From the NCBI RefSeq assembly GCF_014109725.1, contig NZ_CP058554.1, positions 3,534,001 through 3,598,000 on the forward strand: a stretch of 64,000 nucleotides of DNA, written 5' to 3'. The position numbers and the translations under genes are program-made. The DNA comes from Comamonas piscis. GTDB lineage: Bacteria > Pseudomonadota > Gammaproteobacteria > Burkholderiales > Burkholderiaceae_C. Of this stretch, positions 19,404-28,850 are shown one piece after another. Positions within the stretch are counted from its first letter, which is position 1, and the number at the start of each line of letters is the position of its first letter. The notes beneath the pieces are model-generated. The model was not told the origin of the DNA. It did not search any database and saw nothing but the letters and a program-made list of their open reading frames with translations.

Positions 19404-20564
19404 TCAGCCCGCGAGAGCGGCGTTCAGGTCCTGCGCCCGGTAGTACTGGCCAAAACGGTTCGCGATGAAGTCGCTCAACTGGATCGACTCTTGCGCGATG
19501 AAGCCCTTTTGGGGCAGCACGCCGCTGGCCACCAAATCCAGCGCGCAGCAGATGCCGGCAGCGGTGGTCAGCTGGATGGCGGTCAGCGCATGGCCGGCCA
19601 CTGTAGTGCCGACGATACGGGCCGAGTAGGACTCCTGCATCAGACGCTCACCCTTGTAGCCGCTGGCACTGGCAAAGATCACGATCACATCCTGGCGGGT
19701 GGCGGCGATGGCGTTGTCAAAAATCTCGTTGAGCAGCTCGCGCTTGTCGCGCAGCTTGAGTTCGTTGAGCAAGATCTTCAAGATGGCGCAGTGGCCGGGG
19801 TAGCGGATGGACTTGTAATCCACATTGCGCGCCTTGCCGGCCCAGGTCTCCGTCAACGTGCCCAGGCCACCGCTGGTGTTGAAGGCCTCGTACTCGATGC
19901 CATCCAGCGCAAAGGTCTCCAGGCCTTCCAGCGCGTGCACCGTCAGCGGCTGGCCATCTACCAGGGCTTCACAAGGGTTGATGTACTCGTTGATCAGGCC
20001 CTCGGTGCTCCAGGTCAGGTTGTAGCGCAGGCTGCCCTGCGGGTAACGGGGCAACGCACCCACGCGCATCTTCAGGTCGTGCAAGGTGTCGAAATGCTTG
20101 GCCACGTCATTGCCCACAATGCCGATAAAGCCAGGGGCCAGGCCGCACTGGGGCATCAGCACACTGCCTGCCTTGGCGGCGATCTTGCGGATCGCATGGG
20201 TAGACTGCACGTCTTCGGTCAGGTCAAAGTAATGCACGCCATGCGCGGCGGCCACCCCGGCCACCTCAATCGCCATGTGGAAAGGCAGCGCATTGAGCAC
20301 TGCAAACTGGCCTTGCACAGCGGGCTCCAGGTCACCGCCCTTGCCGATCTGCACAGTCTCCAGGCCCAGGGCCTCTGCCGCCTTGAGTTGCGCCTGGGAC
20401 TGGTCGGCAATGCGCAGCTGGTAGCCACCCGCCGCTTGCAGCAGCACGGCCATCGCAAAGCCGATTTTTCCGGCTCCCAAGATGGTGACCTTCTTATCGG
20501 CAGCGGCCGATGGGATTGCAGCTTTTGTTGCTGGTGCGGTTTTTTTGCTGGTTTTGTCGCTCAT
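19404..20564 (-). CDS. Saccharopine dehydrogenase-like NADP-binding protein
   Basis: The 386-residue product begins with a Lys/Ala-rich segment, then an NAD(P)-binding Rossmann motif in VTILGAGKIGFAMAVLL (about 26-42), as in the saccharopine dehydrogenase family. This family covers lysine-related dehydrogenases and other opine-type reductases. ATG 20564 is chosen because the family homology starts shortly after it; upstream residues are unlike it. A well-formed minus-strand promoter lies 80 bases upstream. Whether it acts on saccharopine, lysine or another amino acid is not shown by the sequence, and no lysine pathway genes are adjacent. Confidence 0.82.
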   Translation of the reverse strand: MSDKTSKKTAPATKAAIPSAAADKKVTILGAGKIGFAMAVLLQAAGGYQLRIADQSQAQLKAAEALGLETVQIGKGGDLEPAVQGQFAVLNALPFHMAIEVAGVAAAHGVHYFDLTEDVQSTHAIRKIAAKAGSVLMPQCGLAPGFIGIVGNDVAKHFDTLHDLKMRVGALPRYPQGSLRYNLTWSTEGLINEYINPCEALVDGQPLTVHALEGLETFALDGIEYEAFNTSGGLGTLTETWAGKARNVDYKSIRYPGHCAILKILLNELKLRDKRELLNEIFDNAIAATRQDVIVIFASASGYKGERLMQESYSARIVGTTVAGHALTAIQLTTAAGICCALDLVASGVLPQKGFIAQESIQLSDFIANRFGQYYRAQDLNAALAG

Positions 20565-20643
20565 GGTTGGCTCTCTGATCAGGGTGGATGATGGAGAAAT
20601 GTTACAGCCAGGCCATGTCAAAATGAATATATTAAACCGTCAT

Positions 20644-20673
20644 ATTATCTGTTTTATCTAGTCATTACGACAA
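20644..20673 (-). promoter_or_regulatory. Predicted promoter of the saccharopine-dehydrogenase-like gene
   Basis: On the minus strand TTGTCG (-35) is separated by 18 bases from GATAAT (-10), giving a leader of about 70 bases before ATG 20564. The -35 box overlaps a dyad AGTCATT/AATGACT at 20660-20682, a possible operator. Confidence 0.5.
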
Positions 20674-20813
20674 AAAATGACTGCGTATTAACTGTATTAA
20701 TGGTTAACCCGTAGGTTATTGCGTCATGAATCAAGGGCTTAGCGCCTGCAGGCACAATGGGCGGCTCGCGTTCTTCTCTTTCCTCCGTATTTACTGCACC
20801 CCGTTCTCAGACT

Positions 20814-21173
20814 ATGGCCGACTCCGCATCCAACAAAGTTCTTCGCTATCTGCTGGCACGTGACATCGTCAAAGGCAAGTCACGCGAGGATCTGCTGGCC
20901 AAGCTGGAGGCCGCAGGCTTCAGTGGTGAACATGCCGAGCTGTTCATTGCACAGGCCGAGAAACGGGTGCTGGCGCGCAACCGGCGCTGCGCGGTGGTCT
21001 CGGCCATCGTCGTTGCTGTCCTGCTGGGCCGCGTGGTCTGGGGCCCGTACGGCGACCACCCGGATATGCAGCTGCTGATGGGTGTGATGTCCGCCATCTT
21101 TGCGGCAGCGGGTTTTTACTTCTGGTTTGTGGCGCGCTGGCAGGCGCCGCTGCCCAAGGCCAGCGTCTCTTGA
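20814..21173 (+). CDS. Small membrane protein of unknown function
   Basis: I do not recognise a family. The 119-residue product has a charged helical N-terminal half (KVLRYLLARDIVKGKSREDLLAKLEAAGF), which resembles a small helical domain, then two membrane helices: CAVVSAIVVAVLLGRVVWG near 63-82 and LLMGVMSAIFAAAGFYFWFV near 90-110. ATG 20814 (MADSASNK) is preferred; an in-frame ATG at 20757 would add 19 residues. The AT-rich region upstream likely carries its promoter. It lies 325 bases before the PQQ dehydrogenase gene and may be unrelated to it. Confidence 0.65.
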   Translation: MADSASNKVLRYLLARDIVKGKSREDLLAKLEAAGFSGEHAELFIAQAEKRVLARNRRCAVVSAIVVAVLLGRVVWGPYGDHPDMQLLMGVMSAIFAAAGFYFWFVARWQAPLPKASVS

Positions 21174-21498
21174 GAGCCGGTTCCTAGACGCTGATCAAAG
21201 CCCCATCGGTTACAGCTTTGCGTACGCGATAGGCCTGCCGCGTACGAATGCCCTGGCCATAAAGCGGCGCAGTGGTTTTGTGCGGTAGTGTTGGCATGCG
21301 CTCGCTTGCAACGCAAAAAATTGCACCTACCGCCCTCCCCGGCTTTGCAGCGCACAGATAATGCGCTGTCGCGGATATGACATAGATCAAGACCGCGCCT
21401 CTCTCCAGCCCATGCGAGCGGCCTGCCCGGCTTTGCGCCCAGGCCCGCTATCCGTCTCTCCACAGCGGTGCAGCGATTCGCATAACTTAATTAGCACA
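21174..21498. other. Intergenic region upstream of the PQQ dehydrogenase
   Basis: No gene is visible in these 325 bases. They contain a short dyad around GCGCACAGATAATGCGC (about 21349-21365) and a GATAAT that could be a -10 box, but no matching -35. Nothing else stands out. Confidence 0.35.
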
Positions 21499-23940
21499 AT
21501 GGATAAACATAACACGCGACCCGGCTTGGCTTCCAAGGCCTGGCTGCTTCTCCTGGGCCTGTGCCTGCTGGCCGCAGGCCTGTTCTTCGCCGTCTATGGC
21601 TACCAGCTGGTGGCGCTGCAGGGCAGTTGGTACTTCCTGATCAGCGGCATTGCGCTGGCCGTCGCAGGCTTGCTGATTGCCGCTGCGCGCCCTGGTGGCG
21701 CCTGGCTGTATGCGCTGACCTTGCTGGCAACAGCGGTCTGGGCGCTCGCCGATGTGGGCCTGGATTTCTGGCCGCTGGTCTCGCGCCTGCTGCTGCTGGC
21801 CGGCATCGGCATTCTGGTGGCGCTGTCCTTCCCGCTGCTGCGCCGTGCACGCGGCCAGGCCGCTGGCAAGAGCGGCTCCATCGCCATCGCCGGCCTGCTG
21901 CTGCTGGGCTGCCTGGCAACGGTGGGCGGCATGTTCATGCCCCACGCCTCGGTGTCGGCCAAGGCCGATGCCACGGTGCTGCAACCCGTGGCCAAAGGCC
22001 AGGCACCGGCCGACTGGGCGCACTATGGCAGCACGCCGGGCGGCACCCGCTTTGCGGCGCTGGACCAGATCACGCGCAGCAACGTCAAGGACCTGCAGCA
22101 GGCCTGGAGCTACCAGACCGGTGATGTGCCCGTCAGCCCTGGCGGCGGCGGTGCTGAAGACCAGCTGACCCCCCTGCAGATTGGCAACCAGGTCTTTGTC
22201 TGCACCCCGCACAACAATGTGATCGCCCTCGACGCCACCACCGGCAAGGAGCTGTGGAAGACGGAGATCAATGCCAAGCAGAAGAAGTGGATGCGCTGCC
22301 GTGGCCTGGCTTATTTTGATGCGGCCCAACCCCTCGGCCAGCCCAGCGTGGCCGGTGCAACACCGGTACAAGCGGTGAGCGTGGCGCCCGGCGCCGCTTG
22401 CCAGCGCCGCATTCTGATGAACAGCGTGGCGCCCGAGCTGATTGCGCTGGATGCCGATACCGGCGCCTTCTGCGAAGACTTTGGCACCCACGGCCGCGTG
22501 GACCTGCGCGCCGGTATGGGCAAGGGCGCCGACAAGGGCGAGTACTACCCCACTTCCGCCCCCACCTTGGCAGGCACTACCATTGTCATTGGCGGCCGCG
22601 TGGCCGACAACGTCAGCACCGACATGCCTGGCGGCGTGGTGCGTGGCTTTGATGTGGTGAGCGGCGCGCTGCGCTGGGCCTTTGACCCGGGCAACCCCGA
22701 GGACCAGGCCGCGCCAGCAGACGGCAAGACCTATGTGCGCTCGACCCCCAATGTCTGGGCACCGATGTCCTACGACCCGCAGTCCAACACCGTGTTCATG
22801 CCCGTGGGCAGTGCGGCGGTGGACCTCTGGGGTGTGAAGCACAGCGCGCTGGACCGCAAGTACGGCGCCTCGATGCTGGCTGTGGATGCCAGCACCGGCA
22901 AGGAAAAATGGGTCTACCAGACCGTGCACGACGACCTCTGGGACTTCGATGTACCGATGCAGCCCTCGTTTGTAGACTTCCCCGGCGCCGGTGGCAAGAC
23001 CACGCCTGCGCTGGTGTTTGGCACCAAGGCTGGCCAGATCTTTGTGCTGGACCGCGCGACCGGCCAGCCGCTGACCCAGGTGGAAGAGCGCCGCGTGCCC
23101 GCCGGCAAGATCGAGGGCGAGACCTATTCGCCCACGCAGCCCTTCTCGGTCGGCATGCCCAATATCGGCGCCGACGACATGCGCGAATCCGACATGTGGG
23201 GTGCGACGCCGTTTGACCAGCTGCTCTGCCGCCTGAAGTTCAAGTCCAAGCGCTACACCGGCCTGTTCACGCCGCCGGGCACCGATGCATCCCTGAACCT
23301 GCCCGGCTCGCTGGGCGGCATGAACTGGGGTGGCATCTCGGTCGATCCGACCAACAACTACCTGTTCATCAACGACATGCGCGTGGGCTTGGAAGTGCAG
23401 CTGATCAAGGCCGACCCGGCCGATGCCGGCGCCAAGTCCGACGGCAACGAAGCCGCTGCGATCACCAAGCCGGTGCCGCTGGACGGCACGCCCTATGCGA
23501 TCAATGCCAAGGTGCGCTTTATGTCGCCGCTGGAGATCCCTTGCCAGAAGCCGCCTTTTGGCACGCTGACTGCCGTGAATCTGAAGACCCAGCAGATCGC
23601 CTGGCAAGTGCCGGTGGGCACCGTCAAGGACACGGGGCCCTTCGGCATCAAGATGGGCCTGCCCATCCCCATTGGCATGCCCACCATCGGTGGCACCATG
23701 GCCACGCAAGGCGGTCTGGTCTTTATCGCTGCCACGCAGGATTACTACCTGCGCGCCTATGAAACCGGCACCGGCCAGGAAGTGTGGAAAGCCCGCCTGC
23801 CTGTTGGCAGCCAGGGCACCCCTATCAGCTACCAATCGCCGGTGACCGGCCAGCAGTTTGTGCTGGTGTCCGCAGGCGGCGCCCGCAACTCGCCTGATCG
23901 TGGCGACTATGTGATCGCCTACGCGCTGCCACGCAAGTGA
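21499..23940 (+). CDS. Membrane-bound PQQ-dependent dehydrogenase (glucose/quinate/shikimate family)
   Basis: This quinoprotein oxidises a sugar or cyclic polyol (glucose, quinate or shikimate) in the periplasm and passes electrons to ubiquinone. The 813-residue product begins with about five membrane helices (residues 10-150), the anchor typical of Gcd-type enzymes, followed by an eight-bladed propeller with repeated W-docking motifs, for example LDASTGKEKWVYQT and ETGTGQEVWKARLPVG. ATG 21499 (MDKHNTRPG) precedes the first helix directly. No PQQ biosynthesis genes are nearby. The exact substrate within the family is not decided by the sequence alone. Confidence 0.93.
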   Translation: MDKHNTRPGLASKAWLLLLGLCLLAAGLFFAVYGYQLVALQGSWYFLISGIALAVAGLLIAAARPGGAWLYALTLLATAVWALADVGLDFWPLVSRLLLLAGIGILVALSFPLLRRARGQAAGKSGSIAIAGLLLLGCLATVGGMFMPHASVSAKADATVLQPVAKGQAPADWAHYGSTPGGTRFAALDQITRSNVKDLQQAWSYQTGDVPVSPGGGGAEDQLTPLQIGNQVFVCTPHNNVIALDATTGKELWKTEINAKQKKWMRCRGLAYFDAAQPLGQPSVAGATPVQAVSVAPGAACQRRILMNSVAPELIALDADTGAFCEDFGTHGRVDLRAGMGKGADKGEYYPTSAPTLAGTTIVIGGRVADNVSTDMPGGVVRGFDVVSGALRWAFDPGNPEDQAAPADGKTYVRSTPNVWAPMSYDPQSNTVFMPVGSAAVDLWGVKHSALDRKYGASMLAVDASTGKEKWVYQTVHDDLWDFDVPMQPSFVDFPGAGGKTTPALVFGTKAGQIFVLDRATGQPLTQVEERRVPAGKIEGETYSPTQPFSVGMPNIGADDMRESDMWGATPFDQLLCRLKFKSKRYTGLFTPPGTDASLNLPGSLGGMNWGGISVDPTNNYLFINDMRVGLEVQLIKADPADAGAKSDGNEAAAITKPVPLDGTPYAINAKVRFMSPLEIPCQKPPFGTLTAVNLKTQQIAWQVPVGTVKDTGPFGIKMGLPIPIGMPTIGGTMATQGGLVFIAATQDYYLRAYETGTGQEVWKARLPVGSQGTPISYQSPVTGQQFVLVSAGGARNSPDRGDYVIAYALPRK

Positions 23941-23980
23941 TCTGCTGAGATCTTGGCAGGCGGCTAGCGCCTGCCAGCCC

Positions 23981-24028
23981 AGCCCGGTGCAAGACTTCCC
24001 GCAAGGGAAGGCCTTCACCGGGCTTTTT
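23981..24028 (+). terminator. Two-tier Rho-independent terminator after the PQQ dehydrogenase
   Basis: An outer stem AGCCCGGTG/CACCGGGCT encloses a second hairpin CTTCCC/GGGAAG with a GCAA tetraloop, and is followed by a run of T residues. It starts 41 bases after the stop. Confidence 0.9.
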
Positions 24029-24162
24029 CATGCCGGGCCCGCTTGCCATACGCCGACTGTGCTACCGCCCAACCACAAGCTGCCACAGGTTTCCGTTTGC
24101 TATATATTGCATAGCAATCAGCCCATCTACACACCCGCTAACCGCGGCAGAATCCGGCGATG

Positions 24163-24585
24163 TCAGCCTTCCACCATCCCGCGCATCCAGTCCGGCAGAT
24201 CCACCGCCTTCTGGCGCGCAAAATCCACCCACAGCACGGTAGCGCCACCGCTGGCATACACCTCGCCGGGGGCATCGGCTTTTTCAATGTGGTACCAGGT
24301 CTCAAAGGCGGTGCGTGCCGCATCGCTGACAAACATCTTCACGACCAGCTGGGCCGGGTACTCGATCTGCCGCAGGTAATTGCAAAAGCAGTTGACGACC
24401 ACAGGGCCCTGGCCCGCGCCATGCGGCGTATCGCGCGTGGAGCGCAGCCACTCCACCCGGGCGCTTTCCATGTAGCGGAAGTACACGGTGTTGTTGACAT
24501 GGCCCAGGCTGTCCATATCCCCCCAGCGAACGTCCATGGCCGAGTCATGAACCCAGCGTTTGTGGTCAGGAAGCAAGATTTTCAT
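24163..24585 (-). CDS. Acyl-CoA thioesterase of the 4HBT hot-dog family
   Basis: This 140-residue product is the normal size for a YbgC/4HBT thioesterase, which hydrolyses acyl-CoA esters. It has the family's active-site helix segment WGDMDSLGHVNNTVYFRYME near residues 21-40, with the catalytic Asp and following HVNN. ATG 24585 (MKILLPDHKRW) is preferred over an upstream in-frame start. It is divergent from the ETF-ubiquinone oxidoreductase gene, which may reflect a shared link to acyl-CoA oxidation. The specific substrate is unknown. Confidence 0.88.
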   Translation of the reverse strand: MKILLPDHKRWVHDSAMDVRWGDMDSLGHVNNTVYFRYMESARVEWLRSTRDTPHGAGQGPVVVNCFCNYLRQIEYPAQLVVKMFVSDAARTAFETWYHIEKADAPGEVYASGGATVLWVDFARQKAVDLPDWMRGMVEG

Positions 24586-24695
24586 AGACTGGCATATTAC
24601 GGCCAGGCTGCAGGCGCCAGCCACCGGCCCTTGTCGCCGACTTTCACAGCCACAAAGCCCCTGTCTCAGAAATCAGAGCGGAGAAGGCCGTAAAT

Positions 24696-24711
24696 CTAGG
24701 GCTAACCCTAG
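24696..24711. promoter_or_regulatory. Dyad CTAGGG-CTAA-CCCTAG upstream of the ETF-QO promoter
   Basis: A perfect 6-bp inverted repeat with a 4-base spacer. It ends 11 bases before a possible promoter (TTACCG at 24723-24728, 16-base spacer, TAAAAT at 24745-24750) for the electron transfer flavoprotein dehydrogenase gene. It is a candidate operator; the regulator is not known. Confidence 0.35.
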
Positions 24712-24839
24712 GATCAAGGCGGTTACCGCACTGCAACATCGCCCTAAAATCCATGGCACTGCATGCAACCCAGCGCCGACCCCTCAGATCTGCTGCATGC
24801 CTGCTAGATCAGTTTCAAAAGAATTTGTACGGAGCCCCG

Positions 24840-26546
24840 ATGACCAACCAAGAAATACTGGCCCAATATGGCCCCCGCGAGTCGATGGAATACGACGTCG
24901 TCATCGTCGGTGGCGGCCCAGGCGGTCTGGCCACGGCCATCCGTTTGAAGCAACTGGCCGCTGAAAAAGGCAGCGAAATCTCGGTTGTGGTGCTGGAAAA
25001 AGGCTCGGAGCCTGGCGCACACACCTTGTCGGGCGCCATCATGGACCCGCGCGCACTGACCGAGCTGATCCCCGACTGGAAAGCCAAGGGCGCGCCGCTG
25101 AACCAGCCGGTGACCGAAGACGCGATGATTTTCCTCAGCGAAAAATCCGGTCTGCGCACCCCCAACTGGCTGCTGCCGCCCTGCTTCCACAACGAAGGCA
25201 ACTACATCGTCCAGCTGGGCTATGTCGTCAAATGGCTGGCCGAGCAGGCCGAGGGCCTAGGCGTCGAGATTTTCCCCGGCTTTGCTGCGGCCGAAGTGGT
25301 CTACAACGACGACGGCTCGGTCAAGGGCGTGGCCACCGGCAACATGGGTGTCGGCAAGAATGGCGAGCCCACCGGCGAGTTCCAGCTGGGCATGGAACTG
25401 CATGGCAAGTACACGATTTTTGCCGAAGGCTCGCGGGGCAACCTGGGCAAGCAACTGATTGCGAAGTTCAAGCTCGACGAGGGCAAGGACCCACAGACCT
25501 ATGGTCTGGGTGTCAAGGAATTGTGGGAGATCGATCCCCAGCGCCACCAACCCGGCTTTGTGATGCACACTGCCGGCTGGCCGATGAACAACGACACCTA
25601 CGGTGGCGCTTTCCTCTACCACCTGGACGACAACAAGGTCACCCTGGGCTTCATCACCGGCCTGGATTATTCCAACCCCTACCTGTCTCCCTTCGAGGAG
25701 ATGCAGCGTTGGAAGACCCACCCCAACATCCGCTACTACCTGGAAGGCGACGAAGCCAAGGGCATCAAGCCGGCCAAGCGCATTGGTTACGGCGCGCGCG
25801 CCATCACGGCCGGCGGTCTGATGAGCCTGCCCAAGACCGTGTTCCCCGGTGGCGCACTGGTGGGCTGCGACGCCGGTTTCCTGAACGTCAGCCGCATCAA
25901 GGGCAGCCACGCCGCCATCAAGACCGGCATGCTGGCGGCCGACGCCGCTTTTGAGGCCATTGCGGCCGGCCGCCAGGGCGATGAGCTGAGCGCCTACCCG
26001 GCTGCGTTTGAAAAGAGCTGGCTGCATGAAGAGCTCAACAAGAGCCGCAACTTCAAGAGCTGGTTCAAAAAGGGCCTGGTCACCGCCTCCATCATGAACG
26101 GCCTGGAGCAATTTGTGCTGCGCGGCAATATGCCCTGGACCCTGCACCGCAACAAGCCCGACCATGCCTACCTGAAGCCGGCAGCCGAGTGCAAGCCCAT
26201 CGTCTACCCCAAGCCCGATGGCAAGCTGACCTTTGACCGTCTCTCCAGCGTCTTCATCAGCAGCACCAACCATGCCGAAGACCAGCCCGCCCACCTGACC
26301 TTGAAAGATGCCAGCGTGCCGGTGCAGATCAACCTGGCCAAGTACGCCGGCCCCGAGCAGCGCTACTGCCCGGCGGGCGTGTACGAGTTTGTGCCCGATG
26401 AGAGCCAAGGTGGTGATGCCCAGCGCCTGCAGATCAATGCGCAGAACTGCGTGCACTGCAAGACCTGCGATATCAAGGACCCGACGCAGAACATCGTCTG
26501 GGTGACGCCAGAAGGCGGCGGCGGACCGAACTACGCCGGCATGTAA
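24840..26546 (+). CDS. Electron-transfer flavoprotein:ubiquinone oxidoreductase
   Basis: This enzyme takes electrons from ETF, reduced by acyl-CoA and other dehydrogenases, and passes them to ubiquinone at the inner membrane. The 568-residue product has the FAD Rossmann motif DVVIVGGGPGG at 19-29, the ETF-QO ubiquinone-binding domain and a C-terminal 4Fe-4S site with Cys510, Cys537, Cys540 and Cys543 (NCVHCKTC). ATG 24840 is preferred for its match to the family start; an upstream in-frame ATG would add 29 unrelated residues. It is complete; the ETF subunits themselves are not in the window. Confidence 0.96.
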   Translation: MTNQEILAQYGPRESMEYDVVIVGGGPGGLATAIRLKQLAAEKGSEISVVVLEKGSEPGAHTLSGAIMDPRALTELIPDWKAKGAPLNQPVTEDAMIFLSEKSGLRTPNWLLPPCFHNEGNYIVQLGYVVKWLAEQAEGLGVEIFPGFAAAEVVYNDDGSVKGVATGNMGVGKNGEPTGEFQLGMELHGKYTIFAEGSRGNLGKQLIAKFKLDEGKDPQTYGLGVKELWEIDPQRHQPGFVMHTAGWPMNNDTYGGAFLYHLDDNKVTLGFITGLDYSNPYLSPFEEMQRWKTHPNIRYYLEGDEAKGIKPAKRIGYGARAITAGGLMSLPKTVFPGGALVGCDAGFLNVSRIKGSHAAIKTGMLAADAAFEAIAAGRQGDELSAYPAAFEKSWLHEELNKSRNFKSWFKKGLVTASIMNGLEQFVLRGNMPWTLHRNKPDHAYLKPAAECKPIVYPKPDGKLTFDRLSSVFISSTNHAEDQPAHLTLKDASVPVQINLAKYAGPEQRYCPAGVYEFVPDESQGGDAQRLQINAQNCVHCKTCDIKDPTQNIVWVTPEGGGGPNYAGM

Positions 26547-26657
26547 GCCCCCTGCGGCATTCGGGTAAGCATGGCAGGGCAAACACGGGATGTGTTGCCC
26601 TGCATTGCCGCATTTGGCCGACAGGCAATGCGGCCTGCACGCGCAGACAATGGGTCC

Positions 26658-27401
26658 ATGCTTGCCCGGTCTCGCCTCTCCCGCTGCGCCACTCCACCCA
26701 TGCCCCCCGCCGCATATGGCGCGCACAGCGCCGCCTTTCCCAGCGGCCGTGGCTGGCTGAAGGTTGGATGCAGCCTGCTCCTCAGCCTGGTCTGCGCCAG
26801 CAGCGCGTTGGCGGCCCCGGCGGCCAGCGCCAAACGCCTCGCCAAAAACCCTCCAGCCGCAGCGTCCAAAGCTGCGGCGCCTGTCGCTCCTGCGCCGCCA
26901 GCGGCGCCCGCTTCCCTCAGCTCGGCTGTTGAACTGGATCTGGAGCGCTTTATGGGTCTCTGGTACAAGGTCGCCAAGGTCGATGAACCCCAGGAGGCAT
27001 TGCGCACCCGCGAGCGCTATGAGTTCCTGCAGCGTTACGACGGCGGCGTGCGGGTGATCGCCACCTCCTACGACCCGCTCTCCAACCGCTGGGACCGCCG
27101 CCAGGACTACATGGCCCCAGTCGATACCAAGGGTGCTGCCTTCAGCAGCCACTACCAGCTGGCCATGCCGGTGCATTTCAGCATCAGCCGCTTCGGCCCG
27201 TTTGGCGTCAGCTACTACGTGGTCGCCTTGGATCCGTCCTACCAGTGGGCGATGGTCAGCGGCCCAGGCCCGCAGTCTTTTTCCATCCTGAGCCGCAAAA
27301 GCGAGCTGGAACCGGAACTGCGCAGCTCGCTGGAGCAACTGGCCAACCGCATGCAGCTGCTCAAAGCACCGTTGCGCTGGCCTGGCCCGGAGCAGCAATA
27401 G
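26658..27401 (+). CDS. Exported lipocalin (Blc-like)
   Basis: This is a predicted bacterial lipocalin, a small beta-barrel that binds lipids or other hydrophobic ligands in the envelope. The product has a hydrophobic signal segment (LLLSLVCASSALA) and an Ala/Pro-rich linker. The lipocalin domain follows, with the GxW signature in FMGLWYKVAKVD, then GPFGVSYYVVALDPSYQWAMVSGP and the C-terminal FSILSRK motif. The signal segment is not followed by an obvious lipobox, so this copy may be soluble in the periplasm. The start is uncertain: ATG 26658 or 26700, neither with a good ribosome site. It lies 111 bases after ETF-QO. Confidence 0.82.
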   Translation: MLARSRLSRCATPPMPPAAYGAHSAAFPSGRGWLKVGCSLLLSLVCASSALAAPAASAKRLAKNPPAAASKAAAPVAPAPPAAPASLSSAVELDLERFMGLWYKVAKVDEPQEALRTRERYEFLQRYDGGVRVIATSYDPLSNRWDRRQDYMAPVDTKGAAFSSHYQLAMPVHFSISRFGPFGVSYYVVALDPSYQWAMVSGPGPQSFSILSRKSELEPELRSSLEQLANRMQLLKAPLRWPGPEQQ

Positions 27402-27765
27402 ACCTCTCAGTGAATACCCTGAGCGCCTGAAACCCCGGCGCGCAAGGGCCGCAGCAGCCTGAAATCGGCGCACAGTTTTATTGCCACAGCGCTGCATAAT
27501 TCTCAGGCAAACACAGTTTTATTGATGCAAATAACTATTCAAAGAAATTTAACTGCATGGCCGAGCCAACCCACGCAAGCCAGCACAGCTTTTCAGGCCG
27601 CGCTGCAACTAGGGCAATCCCATAGATCACAAATCTGTCATCCCCCATGTGGCGGGGTGTAGACTGCTGCTACCTTTTCCCCCTGTGCTTACAGGGACGG
27701 ATACAGCGGCATGGTGGTGATGGCACTGCCGCTTGAAATTCAACACACCTCGCGGAGATATACGC
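27402..27765. other. Intergenic region upstream of the TrpX-type importer
   Basis: No gene is visible in these 364 bases. They are more AT-rich than their neighbours between 27476 and 27560. Near 27684-27702 there is a small hairpin CCCTG-TGCTTA-CAGGG within 80 bases of the start codon. I do not recognise a riboswitch class or a confident promoter. Confidence 0.4.
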
Positions 27766-28734
27766 ATGAAGAAATTGGCTTGGGCCCCCTTGGGCGCAGT
27801 GGCACTGGCAATCACGGCCTTCGCTCCTGCGCAGGCTGCAGACATGAAGTCCGTGGCGGTGACAGCGATCGTCGAACACCCTGCATTGGATGCGGTCCGC
27901 GACGGCGTCAAGGCAGCACTCCAGGCCGAGGGCTTTGAAGAAGGCAAGAACCTCAAGTGGCAGTACCAAAGCGCCCAGGGCAACCCTGGCACCGCTGCAC
28001 AGATCGCCCGCAAGTTTGTCGGTGACAAGCCCGATGCTATCGTGGCCATCGCCACGCCATCGGCCCAGGCGGTGGTGGCTTCCACCAAGACCGTGCCCGT
28101 GGTGTTCTCCGCCGTGACCGATCCGGTTGCCGCCAAGCTGGTGCCTAGCTGGGAACCCTCGAAGACCAATGTGACCGGCGTGTCCGACCTGCTGGCGCTG
28201 GACAAGCAGATGGAGTTGCTCAAGAAAGTGGTGCCCAACGCCAAGCGCGTGGGCATGGTCTACAACCCGGGCGAGGCCAACTCTGCTGTAGTCGTCAAAG
28301 AGCTCAAGACCCTGCTGCCCAAGATGGGCATGACCCTGGTCGAAGCGGCTGCACCGCGCTCGGTCGATGTCTCCAGCGCAGCCCGCTCGCTGGTCGGCAA
28401 AGCCGATGTGATCTACACCAACACCGACAACAACGTGGTGTCCTCCTATGAAGCCTTGGTCAAGGTCGGCCAGGATTCCAAGCTGCCACTGGTCGCCTCA
28501 GACACCGACTCCGTAGCACGTGGCGCCGTGGCCGCGCTGGGCATCAACTACCGCGATCTGGGCGAGCAGACCGGCCGCATGGTGGCGCGAATCCTCAAGG
28601 GTGAAAAGCCAGGCGACATCAAGACCGAAGTCTCCAGCAAGATGGAACTGCATGTGAACCCCGGTGCCGCCGAGAAGCAAGGCATCAAGCTGTCCGACGA
28701 GCTGGTCAAGTCGGCTGCCAAAGTAATTCAGTGA
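27766..28734 (+). CDS. ABC transporter substrate-binding protein (TrpX-type)
   Basis: This is the periplasmic binding protein of a three-gene ABC importer. The 322-residue product has a signal peptide cleaved at about AQA|ADM (24/25) and the ABC_sub_bind fold with segments such as DAIVAIATPSAQAVVASTK and GMVYNPGEANSAVVVKELK. TrpX proteins bind tryptophan or related compounds; here the ligand is only inferred from family membership. ATG 27766 follows CGGAGATA by about six bases. The permease starts 116 bases later. Confidence 0.9.
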   Translation: MKKLAWAPLGAVALAITAFAPAQAADMKSVAVTAIVEHPALDAVRDGVKAALQAEGFEEGKNLKWQYQSAQGNPGTAAQIARKFVGDKPDAIVAIATPSAQAVVASTKTVPVVFSAVTDPVAAKLVPSWEPSKTNVTGVSDLLALDKQMELLKKVVPNAKRVGMVYNPGEANSAVVVKELKTLLPKMGMTLVEAAAPRSVDVSSAARSLVGKADVIYTNTDNNVVSSYEALVKVGQDSKLPLVASDTDSVARGAVAALGINYRDLGEQTGRMVARILKGEKPGDIKTEVSSKMELHVNPGAAEKQGIKLSDELVKSAAKVIQ

Positions 28735-28850
28735 TGGATGCCGCCTCACCTGCGGCTGCGCAACCCGTGCAGCCCAGGGGGTGACAAAACGCAGCCCCGC
28801 CAGAAGCGGGGCTTGTTCGTTATCCAGACCCCATCAGACAAGAAAACGCC

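Noticed and set aside
21340..21420. Possible FNR half-site upstream of the PQQ dehydrogenase
   Set aside because: Only one half of the FNR pattern is present.
21487..24018. Long minus-strand open frame across the PQQ dehydrogenase
   Set aside because: It mirrors the real gene in frame and coverage, and the translated sequence looks non-protein.
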